From Pseudomonas sp. MM213 (GTDB lineage: Bacteria > Pseudomonadota > Gammaproteobacteria > Pseudomonadales > Pseudomonadaceae), in the NCBI RefSeq assembly GCF_020423045.1, contig NZ_CP081943.1, positions 372,001 through 436,000 of the forward strand: 64,000 bases of DNA, written 5' to 3'. Every line of letters starts with the position of its first letter. Position 1 is the stretch's first letter. The notes under the pieces were generated by a model. It saw nothing but the letters and a program-made list of their open reading frames with translations, was not told the origin of the DNA and made no database searches. The position numbers were made by a program, and so were the translations under genes. Below are positions 42,982-51,782 of this stretch, piece after piece.

Positions 42982-43367
42982 ACGGGCGTCGCCTGGCCCT
43001 GTCGACTGAGGCAGGCCAGCAGGCACGTCGGGTCGACGACTTCTTCGTTCACGTAGACGCCGAGTTCCGGGTCATAGGAGCGGATGAACACCCGGACGGT
43101 GGCATCCGCGACGGTCGGCAACCGTGAATCGGAGAACACGTGCTCGCTGGAGATCGGGATGAAATCCTGCGGCGCCGTGGGAATGTACGAGCGCGGTGGC
43201 ACCGTGCTCAGCGTCGGCGGAACGGGGTGGGCGAACGGCTGGTTTTCGCCGTAATAGTTGAACTCGCTGCTGTACCCGGACGGCGGCGTCAGGTTGTCAT
43301 CCGCGTGAACCCCCGTGGTGGCGGTCAGGCAGAAGATGAGCAACAGCATCAAATCGGTGTGTTTCAT
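42972..43367 (-). CDS. Small exported protein of unknown function
   Basis: 131 residues with a signal peptide (MKHTDLMLLLIFCLTATTGVHA-DD, about 22). The mature part is Pro/Tyr-rich (YSSEFNYYGENQPFAHPVPP, PRSYIPTAPQ) and ends with a short beta-like segment, two close cysteines (CLLAC) and ATPVYH. I recognise no family. It converges on mnxR, and the two coding ends overlap by ten bases, so its transcription could interfere with mnxR. The start at 43367 has AGGTGC upstream. Confidence 0.6.
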   Translation of the reverse strand: MKHTDLMLLLIFCLTATTGVHADDNLTPPSGYSSEFNYYGENQPFAHPVPPTLSTVPPRSYIPTAPQDFIPISSEHVFSDSRLPTVADATVRVFIRSYDPELGVYVNEEVVDPTCLLACLSRQGQATPVYH

Positions 43368-43536
43368 GGCAGCACCTGCGAAATCGGTTGTCCCGCAATT
43401 CCCCAAGGCCATTAACTATAGCTGCCGTACGGGCGCGTTGCCGGCTTACAACATTCCAACAAACGCTACATGGGTTTTTCAAAAACGCTGATCTAGACTC
43501 GGGCCGGTCTGATAAACCCGAGTTCTGGAGCGTGCA

Positions 43537-44343
43537 ATGGAAATGCTGACCAAAGAAAAAGCCATCGCCAGCAACCGCGATGCGTGGAATGACTCCGCCC
43601 GACACCACAAAGACAATCCCGAATGGCCGTCACTGTTGAAGGCCGTGGCACTGGGCGATTTCTGCTGCATCGACGACACGTTGCGCGGTGTGCTGGAGCA
43701 GGTTGGGGTCGACGGCAAGGACGTGGTGCAACTGGGCTGCAACAACGGCCGCGAAAGTCTTTCACTGTTTGCGCTCAGTGCCCGCAGCGTCGTCGGCGTT
43801 GACCAGTCCGCAGCGTTTCTCGATCAGGCGCGGGAACTGGCTTCCCGCTCGCCGCACGCGCCTGAATTCGTCGAGGCCGACATTCATCACCTGCCGAGTG
43901 AACTGCACCACCGGTTCGATGTGGCCCTGATCACCATCGGCGTATTGGGCTGGATGCCGGACATTGGCGAATTCTTCCGCCACGTCGCCCGCACCCTCAA
44001 GCCCGGCGGGGCGTTGGTGGTGTACGAAACCCACCCGTTCCTGGAAATGTTCGACCCCGAATCAGACGATCCCTTTCGCCCGGTCACTTCGTACTTCCGC
44101 CGCGAACCTTTCGTGCAGGACCAGCCGATCGTCTACGAAGGCAAAGTCGAACAGCAAGCCGCGACGTCCTACTGGTTCGTCCATACCCTCAGCGAGATGT
44201 TCACCGGCGCCATCGAAGCGGGGTTGCAGATCAGCCACTTCAAGGAGTATCCGCACTCCAATCGGGAGGAGATTTATGATCAGTATCAGCAGCGAGAGGC
44301 GCAATTGCCGTTGTGTTTTACGTGGGTGGGGGTGAAGTGCTGA
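43537..44343 (+). CDS. Class I SAM-dependent methyltransferase
   Basis: 268 residues with the Rossmann methyltransferase motifs: motif I DVVQLGCNNGRESLSL (Gly-rich loop slightly altered: LGCNNG), VVGVDQSAAFLDQAREL, an acidic FVEADIHHLP, and LKPGGALVVYETHPFL (motif IV/V). Substrate unknown. The ATG follows GGAGCGTGCA. No operon partner; it is flanked by the small exported gene and a REPIN. Confidence 0.82.
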   Translation: MEMLTKEKAIASNRDAWNDSARHHKDNPEWPSLLKAVALGDFCCIDDTLRGVLEQVGVDGKDVVQLGCNNGRESLSLFALSARSVVGVDQSAAFLDQARELASRSPHAPEFVEADIHHLPSELHHRFDVALITIGVLGWMPDIGEFFRHVARTLKPGGALVVYETHPFLEMFDPESDDPFRPVTSYFRREPFVQDQPIVYEGKVEQQAATSYWFVHTLSEMFTGAIEAGLQISHFKEYPHSNREEIYDQYQQREAQLPLCFTWVGVKC

Positions 44344-44360
44344 GTTTTTGAGCCGAAAAT

Positions 44361-44455
44361 GAGTTGCCCCTATCGCGAGCAGGCTCGCTCCCACCTTAGA
44401 TCTTTGGCGCAACGAAGATCCAATGTGGGAGCGAGCCTGCTCGCGATGGGGCCCT
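44361..44455. repeat. REPIN: two inverted REP elements
   Basis: CTATCGCGAGCAGGCTCGCTCCCAC at left (described as two halves CGCGAGCAGG and CTCGCTCCCAC) and GTGGGAGCGAGCCTGCTCGCG at right form an inverted pair about 30 bp apart. Nothing else is seen in 44344-44541. Confidence 0.8.
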
Positions 44456-44541
44456 AACGTGCAACGCAAACCTGAAATTTGTCCCAACTCCACTTCCGCG
44501 GCCGCTATCCTTTGCCCCACGCCCCTCAAACAGGTTCACCC

Positions 44542-45210
44542 ATGCTTTCGGTCCAAGGCGTTTTCAAAAGCTACGCCACTCCGCAAGGTCCGCTGTCGGT
44601 GCTGCAAGGTGTCGACCTGACGCTGAAATCCGGCAGCAGCCTGGCGCTGATGGGCGAGTCGGGCAGCGGCAAAAGTACCTTGCTGCATTTGATCGCCGGG
44701 CTGGACAAGGTCGATAGCGGCAGCATCCGCAGTGGTGAACATCAGCTTGAACGGATGAGTGAAGGGCAACTGGCGAACTGGCGACGCACCGAAATCGGCC
44801 TGGTGTTCCAGCAGTTCAACCTGATCGGCAGTTTGCGCGTGGAGGACAATCTGGCGTTCCAGGCGCGGCTGGCGGGGCGGCATGATGCGCGCTGGCAGGC
44901 GCATCTGGTCAAGCGTCTGGGCCTGGGCGATGTGTTGCGGCGTTATCCCGAGCAGTTGTCCGGCGGCCAGCAACAGCGAGTCGCGCTGGGCCGGGCGCTG
45001 GCATCGCAACCCAAATTGCTGCTGGCCGATGAACCCACCGGCAGCCTCGATGAAGCCACCAGCGATGAAGTGCTGAAGTTGTTGCTGGAACTGCTCGACG
45101 ACAGTCCGACGACGTTGTTGATGGTCACTCACAGCCCGAGAGTGGCCGCGCGCCTGGCTGAAAAAGTAGTGCTGCACCGTGGCCGTCTGGCTGGCGCGGA
45201 CGAGCACTGA
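44542..45210 (+). CDS. ABC transporter ATP-binding protein (LolD/AttE-like)
   Basis: 222 residues with Walker A GESGSGKST, Q-loop VFQQFNLIGSL, signature LSGGQQQRVALGRAL, Walker B LLLADEPTGSLD and H-loop VTHS. It belongs to the MacB/LolD class that works with FtsX-like permeases. The ATG at 44542 has AGGTTCACCC upstream. The permease begins one base after its stop. Together with the lipocalin-fold lipoprotein that follows, it matches the Att-type ABC exporter layout. Confidence 0.9.
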   Translation: MLSVQGVFKSYATPQGPLSVLQGVDLTLKSGSSLALMGESGSGKSTLLHLIAGLDKVDSGSIRSGEHQLERMSEGQLANWRRTEIGLVFQQFNLIGSLRVEDNLAFQARLAGRHDARWQAHLVKRLGLGDVLRRYPEQLSGGQQQRVALGRALASQPKLLLADEPTGSLDEATSDEVLKLLLELLDDSPTTLLMVTHSPRVAARLAEKVVLHRGRLAGADEH

Positions 45211-45211
45211 G

Positions 45212-47683
45212 GTGCGAGTCTTTCGCGAGACGTTGCGGGCGCTGCTCAGCCATTGGCGGCAGCACCCGGTGCAATTTTTCAGTGTGCTGACCGGGCTGTG
45301 GCTGGCCACCAGCCTGCTGACCGGCGTGCAGGCGCTCAACAGTCAGGCGCGGGAAAGTTATGCGCGGGCCAGTCAGTTGATCGGTGGTGAGCCGCAGGCC
45401 AGCCTCAGCGCACCCGGTGGCGGGACTTTTTCTCAGGCATTGTTTATCGAACTGCGCCGCGACGGTTGGCCTGTGTCGCCGGTGCTGCAAGGGCGGGTGA
45501 CGCTCAAGGGCCATGAAGACCAGCGCTTGCAACTGATGGGCATCGAGCCGGTGTCGCTGCCGGCCGGTTCGGCGGTGGCCGGGCGGGCATTGGACATCGA
45601 GCAGATCGTCCGGTTTTTCAGCCCGCCGGGCAGCACCTGGATTTCGCCGCAGACGTTGCAAGCGTTGGGCATGCGCGAAGGCGAGCAGCCACTGACGTTG
45701 AGCGGGGCGACTTTACCGCCGCTGCATGTTCAAACCGACATGGCCCCCGGCGTTTTGCTGGTGGATATCGGCTTCGCCCAGCAGATTCTGGGGCTGCCGG
45801 AGCAACTGTCACGTCTGCTGCTGCCCAAGAATTTCACCGCCACCTTGCCGGATCAGTTCAAAAGCCAGCTCCAACTCAAAAGCAGCGGCGAAGAAAACAA
45901 CCTCTCGCGCCTCACCGAAAGTTTTCACCTGAACCTCGATGCCTTGGGTTTTCTGTCTTTCGTGGTCGGCCTGTTCATCGTTCACGCGGCCATCGGGCTG
46001 GCGCTGGAACAACGCCGAGGGCTGCTGCGAACCCTGCGCGCCTGTGGTGTCAGCGCACGGATGTTGATCGCTTGCCTCGCTGTTGAACTGGGCGGCCTGG
46101 CACTGCTCGGCGGCCTCGCCGGGGTTGCCAGCGGCTACCTGCTGGCCAGCGTGCTGCTGCCGGATGTCGCCGCCAGTTTGCGCGGTTTGTACGGTGCCGA
46201 AGTGGCGGGGCAGTTGAGCCTCAGCCCATGGTGGTGGCTCAGTGGCGTCGGCCTGAGCCTGCTCGGCGCGTTATTGGCCGGTGCCAACAGTTTGTTGCGG
46301 GCGGCGCGTCTGCCGTTGCTGGCCCTGGCCGATCCGCAAGCCTGGCATCAGGCTCACGCACGCTGGTTGCGGCGCCAGGCGTGGGTCGCGGCGATTGCCG
46401 GCGTGATCGCGTTGCTGGCGCTGATCCGGGGCGAAAGTCTCGCCAGTGGATTTGTGCTGATGGCGGCGTTGTTGATCGGTGCCGCACTGGCGCTGCCGGT
46501 GGTGCTCAACAGCGTGCTGAACCTGACGCTGCAGCGCAGCCGCTCGGTGCTCGGCCAATGGTTTCTCGCCGATTGCCGCCAGCAACTGCCGGCCCTGAGC
46601 CTGGCGCTGATGGCGCTGCTGTTGGCATTGGCGGCGAACATCGGCGCCGGCAGCATGACCGCCGGTTTCCGCCAGACCTTCAGCAACTGGCTCGAACAAC
46701 GCCTGACTGCCGAGCTCTACGTGAACCCGCAAAATCCGGCCCAGGCCCGAGAACTGCAGAGTTGGCTCAAACAGCAACCCTCCCTCAGTGCGGTGCTGCC
46801 CAACTGGCAGGTGTCGATCCAGTTGCAAGGCTGGCCGGCGGACGTGTTCGGCGTGATCGATCACCCGACCTATCGCCAGCACTGGCCGCTGTTGGAGGCC
46901 TTGGGCGACAACCCGTGGGACCGGCTGGCCAAGGACGACGCCTTGATGCTCAGCGAACAACTGGCGCGGCGGTTGAAAGTGCATCTGGGCGACCACCTGA
47001 CGATTCCCACACCGGCGGGCCCCTGGTCGCCGCGAATCGTCGGGATCTACGCCGACTACGGCAACCCCAAGGGTCACCTCCTGGTCAACGTCAATCATCT
47101 GCTGCGCGGCTGGCCGCAACTGACGCCGAACCGTTTCAACCTGCGCATCGACCCGCCGTTGATTGCGCCGTTCCTGCAAACCCTGCAAGCGCGCTTCGCC
47201 CTCGATGACAGTCGCATCGTCGATCAGGCCCGGCTCAAGGGCTGGTCCACACAAGTGTTCGAACGCACCTTCGCCGCCACTGCCGCACTGAACAGCCTGA
47301 CCCTTGCAGTCGCGGGCGTGGCGCTGTTTATCAGCCTGCTGACCCAGAGCCAGAGCCGCCTCGGACAACTCGCGCCCCTGTGGGCGCTGGGCGTGACGCG
47401 CCGACAATTGATGCTGCTCAACCTCGGGCAAACCTGGCTGCTGGCGGTGCTGACACTGATGTTGGCGTTGCCGTTGGGCATCGCGCTGGCGTGGTGCCTG
47501 GACACGGTGATCAACGTTCAGGCGTTCGGTTGGCGCCTGCCGTTGCGGGTCTTTCCGTTGCAGCTGTTGCAGTTGATGGGGCTGGCGTTGTTCGCGACTT
47601 TGCTGGCGTCGGCGTGGCCGCTGTACGCGCTGTATCGCTCGCAACCGGCGGACCTGCTGAGGACGTTTGCTCATGAGGATTAA
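45212..47683 (+). CDS. Fused FtsX-like ABC permease
   Basis: About 823 residues with two FtsX-type repeats: an N-terminal helix near 18-38, three helices near 250-400, a pair near 425-500, and three final helices near 695-820, with long periplasmic loops between. This is the pattern of a duplicated MacB/LolC-type permease (AttF-AttG in one chain). A GTG at 45212 is chosen; the longer reading from 45179 lies inside the ATPase gene. It probably moves lipids, lipoproteins or peptides across the envelope. Confidence 0.85.
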   Translation: MRVFRETLRALLSHWRQHPVQFFSVLTGLWLATSLLTGVQALNSQARESYARASQLIGGEPQASLSAPGGGTFSQALFIELRRDGWPVSPVLQGRVTLKGHEDQRLQLMGIEPVSLPAGSAVAGRALDIEQIVRFFSPPGSTWISPQTLQALGMREGEQPLTLSGATLPPLHVQTDMAPGVLLVDIGFAQQILGLPEQLSRLLLPKNFTATLPDQFKSQLQLKSSGEENNLSRLTESFHLNLDALGFLSFVVGLFIVHAAIGLALEQRRGLLRTLRACGVSARMLIACLAVELGGLALLGGLAGVASGYLLASVLLPDVAASLRGLYGAEVAGQLSLSPWWWLSGVGLSLLGALLAGANSLLRAARLPLLALADPQAWHQAHARWLRRQAWVAAIAGVIALLALIRGESLASGFVLMAALLIGAALALPVVLNSVLNLTLQRSRSVLGQWFLADCRQQLPALSLALMALLLALAANIGAGSMTAGFRQTFSNWLEQRLTAELYVNPQNPAQARELQSWLKQQPSLSAVLPNWQVSIQLQGWPADVFGVIDHPTYRQHWPLLEALGDNPWDRLAKDDALMLSEQLARRLKVHLGDHLTIPTPAGPWSPRIVGIYADYGNPKGHLLVNVNHLLRGWPQLTPNRFNLRIDPPLIAPFLQTLQARFALDDSRIVDQARLKGWSTQVFERTFAATAALNSLTLAVAGVALFISLLTQSQSRLGQLAPLWALGVTRRQLMLLNLGQTWLLAVLTLMLALPLGIALAWCLDTVINVQAFGWRLPLRVFPLQLLQLMGLALFATLLASAWPLYALYRSQPADLLRTFAHED

Positions 47684-48740
47684 GCTCGGCGCGTTGTTGC
47701 TGGCACTTTTTTTGAGCGGCTGCGATGACACGGCGCCGGTTGAAAAAGGCTTCGCCGGGCTCGGGGGTGAAGCCGCCGCGTTCACACCGGTAGTGCCCGG
47801 CCGGGTGTTCAGCTTCCCGGCGGATCACGGTCCCCACGATGGCTTTCGGATCGAGTGGTGGTACGTCACGGCTAACCTCAAGGACGATCAGGGCCGCGAG
47901 TTCGGCGTGCAATGGACGCTGTTTCGCAGTGCGTTGAAAGCCGCGCCCGAGGTGGCGGGTTGGGGCAATCAGGTGATCTGGTTGGGGCATGCTGCGGTGA
48001 CCTCTGCCACGGTGCATCATGCTGCCGAGCGTTATTCCCGGGGCGGCGTTGGTCAGGCGGGTGTGAGTCTTGACCCGTTCAATGCGTGGATCGACGACTG
48101 GCGATTCAGCAGCCAGGGCGCCGATCCTCTGGCGGAGCTTCAACTCAGTGCCCGCGACAAGGCGTTCGGCTACCAGCTGCGGCTGACGTCCACGCGTCCA
48201 CTGGTGCTTCAGGGCGACAAGGGTTTCAGTCAGAAATCCGAACAGGGCCAGGCGTCGTACTACTACAGCCAGCCGTTTTTCCAGGCCAGCGGCACGTTGG
48301 ATATCGACGGCAAGGCCTATCAGGTCAGCGGTCCAGCCTGGCTTGACCGCGAGTGGAGCAGCCAGCCGCTGACCGCCAATCAGACGGGGTGGGACTGGTT
48401 TTCCCTGCACCTGGACAGCGGCGAACAGGTCATGCTGTACCGCATGCGGCAGAAAAACGGCGAGCCGTATCTCACCGGCACCTGGATCGACGCGCAGGGC
48501 CAGACTCAGTTATTGCACGCCGCCGACATCATCCTCACGCCACAAGACACCGCGACAGTCGCCGGTCGTTCGATGCCGGTGCGCTGGTCAATCAAAATCC
48601 CCGCCAAGCACCTCGACATCACCCTCGATGCCCTCAATCGCAATGCCTGGATGAATTTGCGCATTCCATACTGGGAAGGCCCTGTGCGCCTGAGCGGCAG
48701 TCATGCGGGGCAGGGCTATCTGGAAATGACCGGGTATTGA
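47673..48740 (+). CDS. Lipocalin-like lipoprotein (AttH/CrtC-like domain)
   Basis: 355 residues with a lipobox LSGC (Cys17) and the AttH/hydroxyneurosporene-synthase-like fold: FPADHGPHDGFRIEWWYVTANL, FGVQWTLFRSAL, GPAWLDREWSSQPL, GWDWFSLHLDSGEQVMLYRMR and a terminal IPYWEGPVRLSGSHAGQGYLEMTGY (given in parts IPYWEG and GYLEMTGY as key ends). This pairs regularly with Att-type ABC transporters and is expected in the periplasm. The ATG at 47673 overlaps the permease end by 11 bases. Confidence 0.85.
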   Translation: MRIKLGALLLALFLSGCDDTAPVEKGFAGLGGEAAAFTPVVPGRVFSFPADHGPHDGFRIEWWYVTANLKDDQGREFGVQWTLFRSALKAAPEVAGWGNQVIWLGHAAVTSATVHHAAERYSRGGVGQAGVSLDPFNAWIDDWRFSSQGADPLAELQLSARDKAFGYQLRLTSTRPLVLQGDKGFSQKSEQGQASYYYSQPFFQASGTLDIDGKAYQVSGPAWLDREWSSQPLTANQTGWDWFSLHLDSGEQVMLYRMRQKNGEPYLTGTWIDAQGQTQLLHAADIILTPQDTATVAGRSMPVRWSIKIPAKHLDITLDALNRNAWMNLRIPYWEGPVRLSGSHAGQGYLEMTGY

Positions 48741-48908
48741 GTCGCAGCTCTCGACAGCGCGTGCCTCGAAATACTCCGACGTACCGCGTCCACCCGTGCA
48801 AGAGACGGCGGACAATCGCTGAACAGCGTCTATGCTCAGTGGCACAGACGGCGCCGAACCTCGATTCAGAGCCGTCTGCTGCCATCCACCACAGGGAATG
48901 TTCCGCTT

Positions 48909-49487
48909 ATGAAACTTCATGCTCTGACCAAAGCCATCACCCTCGCCACCGTGCTGTCCACTGTCAGCTTCAGCGCCGTGGCAGCGGACATTCCGTTGTC
49001 TGCCGTCGTTGAAGCCGATCAAGTCACGACCAAAGTCCTGGCCGTAGACGCCGCCAACCATCAAGTCGTCCTTGAAGGTGCTGAAGGCCGTGAGGTGAAT
49101 GTACAACTGAGCGACAAAGCCAAGAATCTGGGTAACCTGAAGGTCGGTGATAAGGTCACCGTCGAAGTGATCCGCTCGGTCGCCGCTTACCTCGACACTG
49201 ATGTCGACAAAGGTCTGCCGGGCTCTACCGAACGCACCGGAGAAATCCGCGCCACCAAAGACGACCCCAACCCTGGGGGTGAAGCCTTCCGTCAGGTACA
49301 GGTACAACTGCAAATCACCAAAATTGATGTGGCGAAAAACCAGGTGACCTTCAAGGGGCCCCGCGGACACTCGAAAACCGTCAACGTTGAAAAGCCTGAA
49401 GTTCAGGAAAAACTGAAAGACTTGAAAGTAGGGCAGAGCGTCGTCGTGACGTATACCGATGTATTGAAAGTGACCACTCAACACTAA
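48909..49487 (+). CDS. Small secreted protein of unknown function
   Basis: 192 residues with a signal peptide ending near AVA-ADI (about 26), followed by two similar beta-rich halves: VTTKVLAVDAANHQVVLEGAEGREVNVQLS...LKVGDKVTVEVI and LQITKIDVAKNQVTFKGPRGHSKTVNVE...LKVGQSVVVTY (key words V.AVD..N..V.L and KVGD.V.V). The internal repeat resembles OB-like or DUF5666-type copper/periplasmic proteins, but I assign no function. AGGGAA precedes the ATG. Confidence 0.7.
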   Translation: MKLHALTKAITLATVLSTVSFSAVAADIPLSAVVEADQVTTKVLAVDAANHQVVLEGAEGREVNVQLSDKAKNLGNLKVGDKVTVEVIRSVAAYLDTDVDKGLPGSTERTGEIRATKDDPNPGGEAFRQVQVQLQITKIDVAKNQVTFKGPRGHSKTVNVEKPEVQEKLKDLKVGQSVVVTYTDVLKVTTQH

Positions 49488-49510
49488 AGTTGAGTCTTGG
49501 CTCTACAGCT

Positions 49511-49548
49511 TGATCATTCCTGTACAGTTTCTTGTATAGGAATGATCA
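49511..49548. terminator. Long hairpin after the small secreted gene
   Basis: TGATCATTCCT and AGGAATGATCA form an 11-bp perfect stem, extended by partly paired GTACA/TGTAT around a TTTC-rich loop. It lies 24 bp after the stop. There is no strong T-run, so it may be a terminator, a mRNA-end hairpin or an operator. The rest of 49549-49812 is AT-richer than its surroundings and shows no gene. Confidence 0.45.
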
Positions 49549-49812
49549 GATTTAATGGTCTAACTGGTGGGTTTAAAAAGTTGTCGGTGTAATATTGCAA
49601 TCGACATTTTGTTAAACATTGTGTACACAAATTTCATGTTTATGCACACGGACATATCCGCCAACTTCTATTAAAATCCCTCCCGTTCGCCCAGTGTCAG
49701 GGCTCTTTACCAGTGCATGGATTGCCGAGGCCATTACACTGGGCGAACACCTTCTTCAAGTGCAATATGCACTGCATAAATCCGATAGGATGCCCAGCAT
49801 TTCTTGTAAAGG

Positions 49813-50664
49813 ATGAAAACGGCAGCCGCCGTTCTGACACGGATGAAACCTCTCTCCCTTTATCACCCGGCCCTCTACTGGCTGCGCGTGTGGCAAAAAA
49901 GACTGTTCCGCCAACTGGCGTGGCGCTTCTCCCGCAAACGTTACGCTCGCCCGAAAGACACCTTTGAGCGCTTGCCGTACCGATACCTCAAACACACCTC
50001 CAAACTGATCCGCAAACTCGGCGACTCCGATTTGCAGCTGCAACACAACAAAGTCGTGAACCTGAAATTGGCCGTGGCTTCAATAGACGGCGTGGTCATT
50101 GGCCCCGGTGAATACTTTTCCTTCTGCCGTCTGGTCGGCCGACCGACCCGAAAACGCGGTTACGTCGAAGGCATGGAACTGTCCTTTGGTGAAGCACGCA
50201 GCGGCGTCGGTGGCGGGATTTGCCAACTAAGCAACCTGATCCACTGGATGGCGATTCACTCCCCGCTGCTGGTAGTCGAACGATCGAATCACAGCTTCGA
50301 CCCATTTCCTGACGAGGGGCGTGTGCTGCCATTCGGTTCCGGGGCGGCAATCTTTTACAACTACATCGACCTGGTGTTGCACAACCCGACGGATCGGCAC
50401 TTTCAGTTGAAGTTGAAAGTGGCTGAGCAGCAGTTGGAAGGGGAGTTGTTGTGTGATCAGATCCGGGCGTTTCGGTATCACGTTTATCAACGGGAACACC
50501 GGTTTGTGCGTGAAGGCGGGCGGGTGTTTCGGGAGAATGAAATCTGGCGGGATGTGAGGAGCAAGGGGCAGGAGAGTCAGGTGTTGGAGAGTACGCGGCT
50601 TTATAAGAATCGGGTGGTGGTCAAGTATGAGGTTGAAGAGAGTTTATTGGCTGAGCGTGCATAA
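49813..50664 (+). CDS. VanW-family protein
   Basis: 283 residues with the VanW signature: VVIGPGEYFSFCRLVGRPTRKRGYVEGMEL (key parts GEYFSF and KRGYVEGM), SGVGGGICQLSNLIHWMAIHSPL, and SFDPFPDEGRVLPFGSGAAIFYNYIDL. Function of the family is unsettled; it occurs with some vancomycin-resistance clusters but is common in Pseudomonas without them. Starts at 49813 or at the internal ATG 49843 are equally poorly supported by ribosome sites. Confidence 0.85.
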   Translation: MKTAAAVLTRMKPLSLYHPALYWLRVWQKRLFRQLAWRFSRKRYARPKDTFERLPYRYLKHTSKLIRKLGDSDLQLQHNKVVNLKLAVASIDGVVIGPGEYFSFCRLVGRPTRKRGYVEGMELSFGEARSGVGGGICQLSNLIHWMAIHSPLLVVERSNHSFDPFPDEGRVLPFGSGAAIFYNYIDLVLHNPTDRHFQLKLKVAEQQLEGELLCDQIRAFRYHVYQREHRFVREGGRVFRENEIWRDVRSKGQESQVLESTRLYKNRVVVKYEVEESLLAERA

Positions 50665-50697
50665 AAAACGGGCGATCATTTGATCGCCCGTTTTTCT
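50665..50697. terminator. Bidirectional terminator between VanW and the DUF6708 array
   Basis: AAAAAACGGGCGATCA and TGATCGCCCGTTTTT form an 11-bp GC-rich stem with a two-base loop, A-run on one side and T-run on the other. It serves the convergent VanW and DUF6708-like genes. Confidence 0.9.
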
Positions 50698-51782
50698 TAA
50701 CTTGTTTTTTGCATCGGGTGCTTACTGGCGTTGAAATACTCCATGAAGCTCTGGCCCTGAGCAAAGGCTTTTTCAATCCTGGCGCTCTGTGCAACCAACT
50801 CGGCACTTGGCGTTGCCCATTGCTCCGGCGGCAGTGGTTTCGACCAATCTGCAATCGAGTCCGGCAGCGCTTTCATACTGTAGCCATGGTCCCACTCTGC
50901 AACCCAGTAAGGGAAACGCCACCAAGTGATCAGGTGTGTCAGATACCACCAGCCAACGCCTAAAGCGGAACGCTCGTTGTGCTGGTATTCCTCATGCATA
51001 TCGGCACGCTCTTGATCGAAGGTATGGCGGCCTTCGTAAGGCGCCTTGCCGGGGCAGTACTGCGGTCCTTTTTCCATATAAACGCGGATCGCTTCCCACT
51101 CGCCCAAGCCATGGATGGGTGTTGCTACGCCTTGGTTTACGAAGTGGACTGTGTCGGACTTGGGATCGTCGAAGGCCATGCCAAAGGTGTAAGTGCTGAT
51201 GATGCCTTCGCCTGTTGAACCGGTGCTGACTGAGAGCCAGGCGACCAGTTCTTCCCATGGCTGGATGACGGGTACGTTGGAGTTGTTGGGGAAGAAACAG
51301 ACTTCGCGGCGCTGGCGGTTGAAGCGGATGGGGCGGGTCTTGGATTTATTGAGGGTGGTACTGATCACTGCATACAGTCCTAAAACCGCTGCGCCTGCCG
51401 CTCCCCAAGCGCCGATGGCAGCACCCATGGGAAAAAACTCTTTGAAAATGTATATAAATGTTCGGTCGTAGGGATCACCGATACTCATCAAGCCTGCGAT
51501 AAAAGGTCCTACTATCAAACTTACAATCAACAAGAGCATTACACTTGCGATCATCACTCTGGCTTGGAAAGCCTTATTGAAGTTGCTACTACCGACATCG
51601 AGATAAGTATCATTGACCTCAAGAAAGCTTCCACCCAAATCCATTGGTGTCTGCCCGGTAGGAATGGGTAGTGGTGAAAAGAACAATGTCTCGCCAGTGG
51701 CAAAACGTCGGGTCTCACCAGCGACAGGGCGCTGATTGCTCAAGTCCCGCCAATCACCGGGCTGTTTGATCTCTACGCTCAT
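50697..51782 (-). CDS. DUF6708-like membrane protein, array copy 1
   Basis: 361 residues. A conserved N-terminus (RPVAGETRRFATGETLFFSPLPIPTG, key words RRFATGE and FFSPLP.PTG) precedes two membrane helices (about 75-97 and 118-140), a basic junction RPIRFNRQRREVCFFP, a beta-rich cytoplasmic domain (IQPWEELVAWLSVSTG, YTFGMAFDD) and a tryptophan-rich patch (GVGWWYLTHLITWWRFPYWVAEWDH, key word WWRFPYWVAEW). It is the most distal copy of five paralogues behind a VasX-like toxin gene, so an immunity role is likely. Its start overlaps copy 2 by four bases. Confidence 0.72.
   Translation of the reverse strand: MSVEIKQPGDWRDLSNQRPVAGETRRFATGETLFFSPLPIPTGQTPMDLGGSFLEVNDTYLDVGSSNFNKAFQARVMIASVMLLLIVSLIVGPFIAGLMSIGDPYDRTFIYIFKEFFPMGAAIGAWGAAGAAVLGLYAVISTTLNKSKTRPIRFNRQRREVCFFPNNSNVPVIQPWEELVAWLSVSTGSTGEGIISTYTFGMAFDDPKSDTVHFVNQGVATPIHGLGEWEAIRVYMEKGPQYCPGKAPYEGRHTFDQERADMHEEYQHNERSALGVGWWYLTHLITWWRFPYWVAEWDHGYSMKALPDSIADWSKPLPPEQWATPSAELVAQSARIEKAFAQGQSFMEYFNASKHPMQKTS

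Noticed and set aside
48840..48854. Sigma54-like TGGCACAGACGGCGC before the small secreted gene
   Set aside because: The -12 half is GCGC without the TT pair; considered chance.
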